Assembly: GCA_024234995.1 (NCBI GenBank)
Contig: JACKNF010000003.1
Coordinates: forward strand, 257,192-321,191
Direction: 5' to 3'
From: Gammaproteobacteria bacterium
GTDB taxonomy: Bacteria > Pseudomonadota > Gammaproteobacteria > Competibacterales > Competibacteraceae
Length of the DNA: 64,000 bases
Shown here: positions 63,871 through 64,000 of the stretch, piece after piece
How positions within the stretch are numbered: position 1 is the first letter of the stretch
Layout of the letters: each line of letters opens with the position of its first letter
The notes under the pieces: generated by a model
Seen by the model: the letters and a program-made list of their open reading frames with translations, nothing else
The model's database searches: none
What the model was told of the DNA's origin: nothing
Program-made: the position numbers and the translations under genes

Positions 63871-64000
63871 TCAGCAGCTTCTGCTCCGCCAGGACTGTTC
63901 TACCGCTTTCTCCCCGATCACCATGGCTGGGGCATTAGTATTACTGCCGATCAGGGCGGGCATGATCGAAGCGTCCGCAACCCTTGTCAGAAATCTATTC
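63871..64000 (-). CDS. GMC oxidoreductase, C-terminal end only
   Basis: 42 codons enter from the right edge and stop at TGA (63871-63873). They read TRVADASIMPALIGSNTNAP followed by AMVIGEKAVEQ, which is the conserved C-terminus of FAD-dependent glucose-methanol-choline oxidoreductases. The substrate cannot be told from this piece. It converges with the SPFH gene. Confidence 0.85.
   Translation of the reverse strand, partial: NRFLTRVADASIMPALIGSNTNAPAMVIGEKAVEQSWRSRSC

Overview
The window reads as chromosome of a GC-leaning gammaproteobacterium. The evidence is the block rpsB-tsf-pyrH-frr-uppS-cdsA-dxr-rseP-bamA-skp-lpxD-fabZ-lpxA-lpxB in the Pseudomonas-type order, divergent from map-glnD, together with a FimV-type protein, a SUF-type Rrf2 regulator and many PAS/GGDEF/EAL proteins. 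The genus cannot be fixed from the sequence alone. No tRNA, rRNA, CRISPR array or replication origin was seen.

Layout. 1-4.2 kb: the start of an acyl-AMP ligase carrying an N-terminal carrier domain (runs off the left edge), a FimV-like protein with an 84-bp tandem repeat, and a small exported protein. 4.3-19.5 kb: thrC, then the long minus-strand housekeeping operon for translation factors, undecaprenyl and isoprenoid precursors, outer-membrane assembly and lipid A. 19.8-24.7 kb: map, glnD, prmC and a small unknown gene on the plus strand. 24.7-37.5 kb: an accessory mix. It holds an orphan MalK-type ATPase next to an exported glucoamylase-like protein, an EAL-HDOD protein, an EamA permease, an Rrf2 regulator with sufB but no other suf gene, an ABM monooxygenase, an HNH nuclease, a palindrome cluster, small ORFs, and an MFS transporter overlapping a thiopurine methyltransferase.

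37.7-57.9 kb is the most striking part: about 20 kb of signalling genes all on the minus strand. In order of transcription these are a LivK-like lipoprotein, a dCache/HAMP/5xPAS/GAF sensor kinase, a 4xPAS kinase, a REC-PAS-PocR-kinase-REC hybrid, a REC-PAS-PAS-kinase, a REC-DUF3369-GGDEF*-EAL protein and a REC-DUF3369-PAS-PAS-GGDEF-EAL protein. Genes mostly overlap or lie within 60 bp of each other. The arrangement suggests a ligand-sensing phosphorelay ending in c-di-GMP turnover. The locus is rearranging: two kinase genes share a 600-bp repeat with no difference seen, the two c-di-GMP genes share a 269-bp identical tract, and a truncated IS4-family element sits between two copies of a 251-bp segment covering the 5' end of the last gene. 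The identical tract and the 251-bp repeat meet at the same base, which points to one complex repair event.

58-64 kb: a fused HyuA/HyuB (5-oxoprolinase-like) gene, a small exported protein, a membrane SPFH protein, and the C-terminus of a GMC oxidoreductase running in from the right edge.
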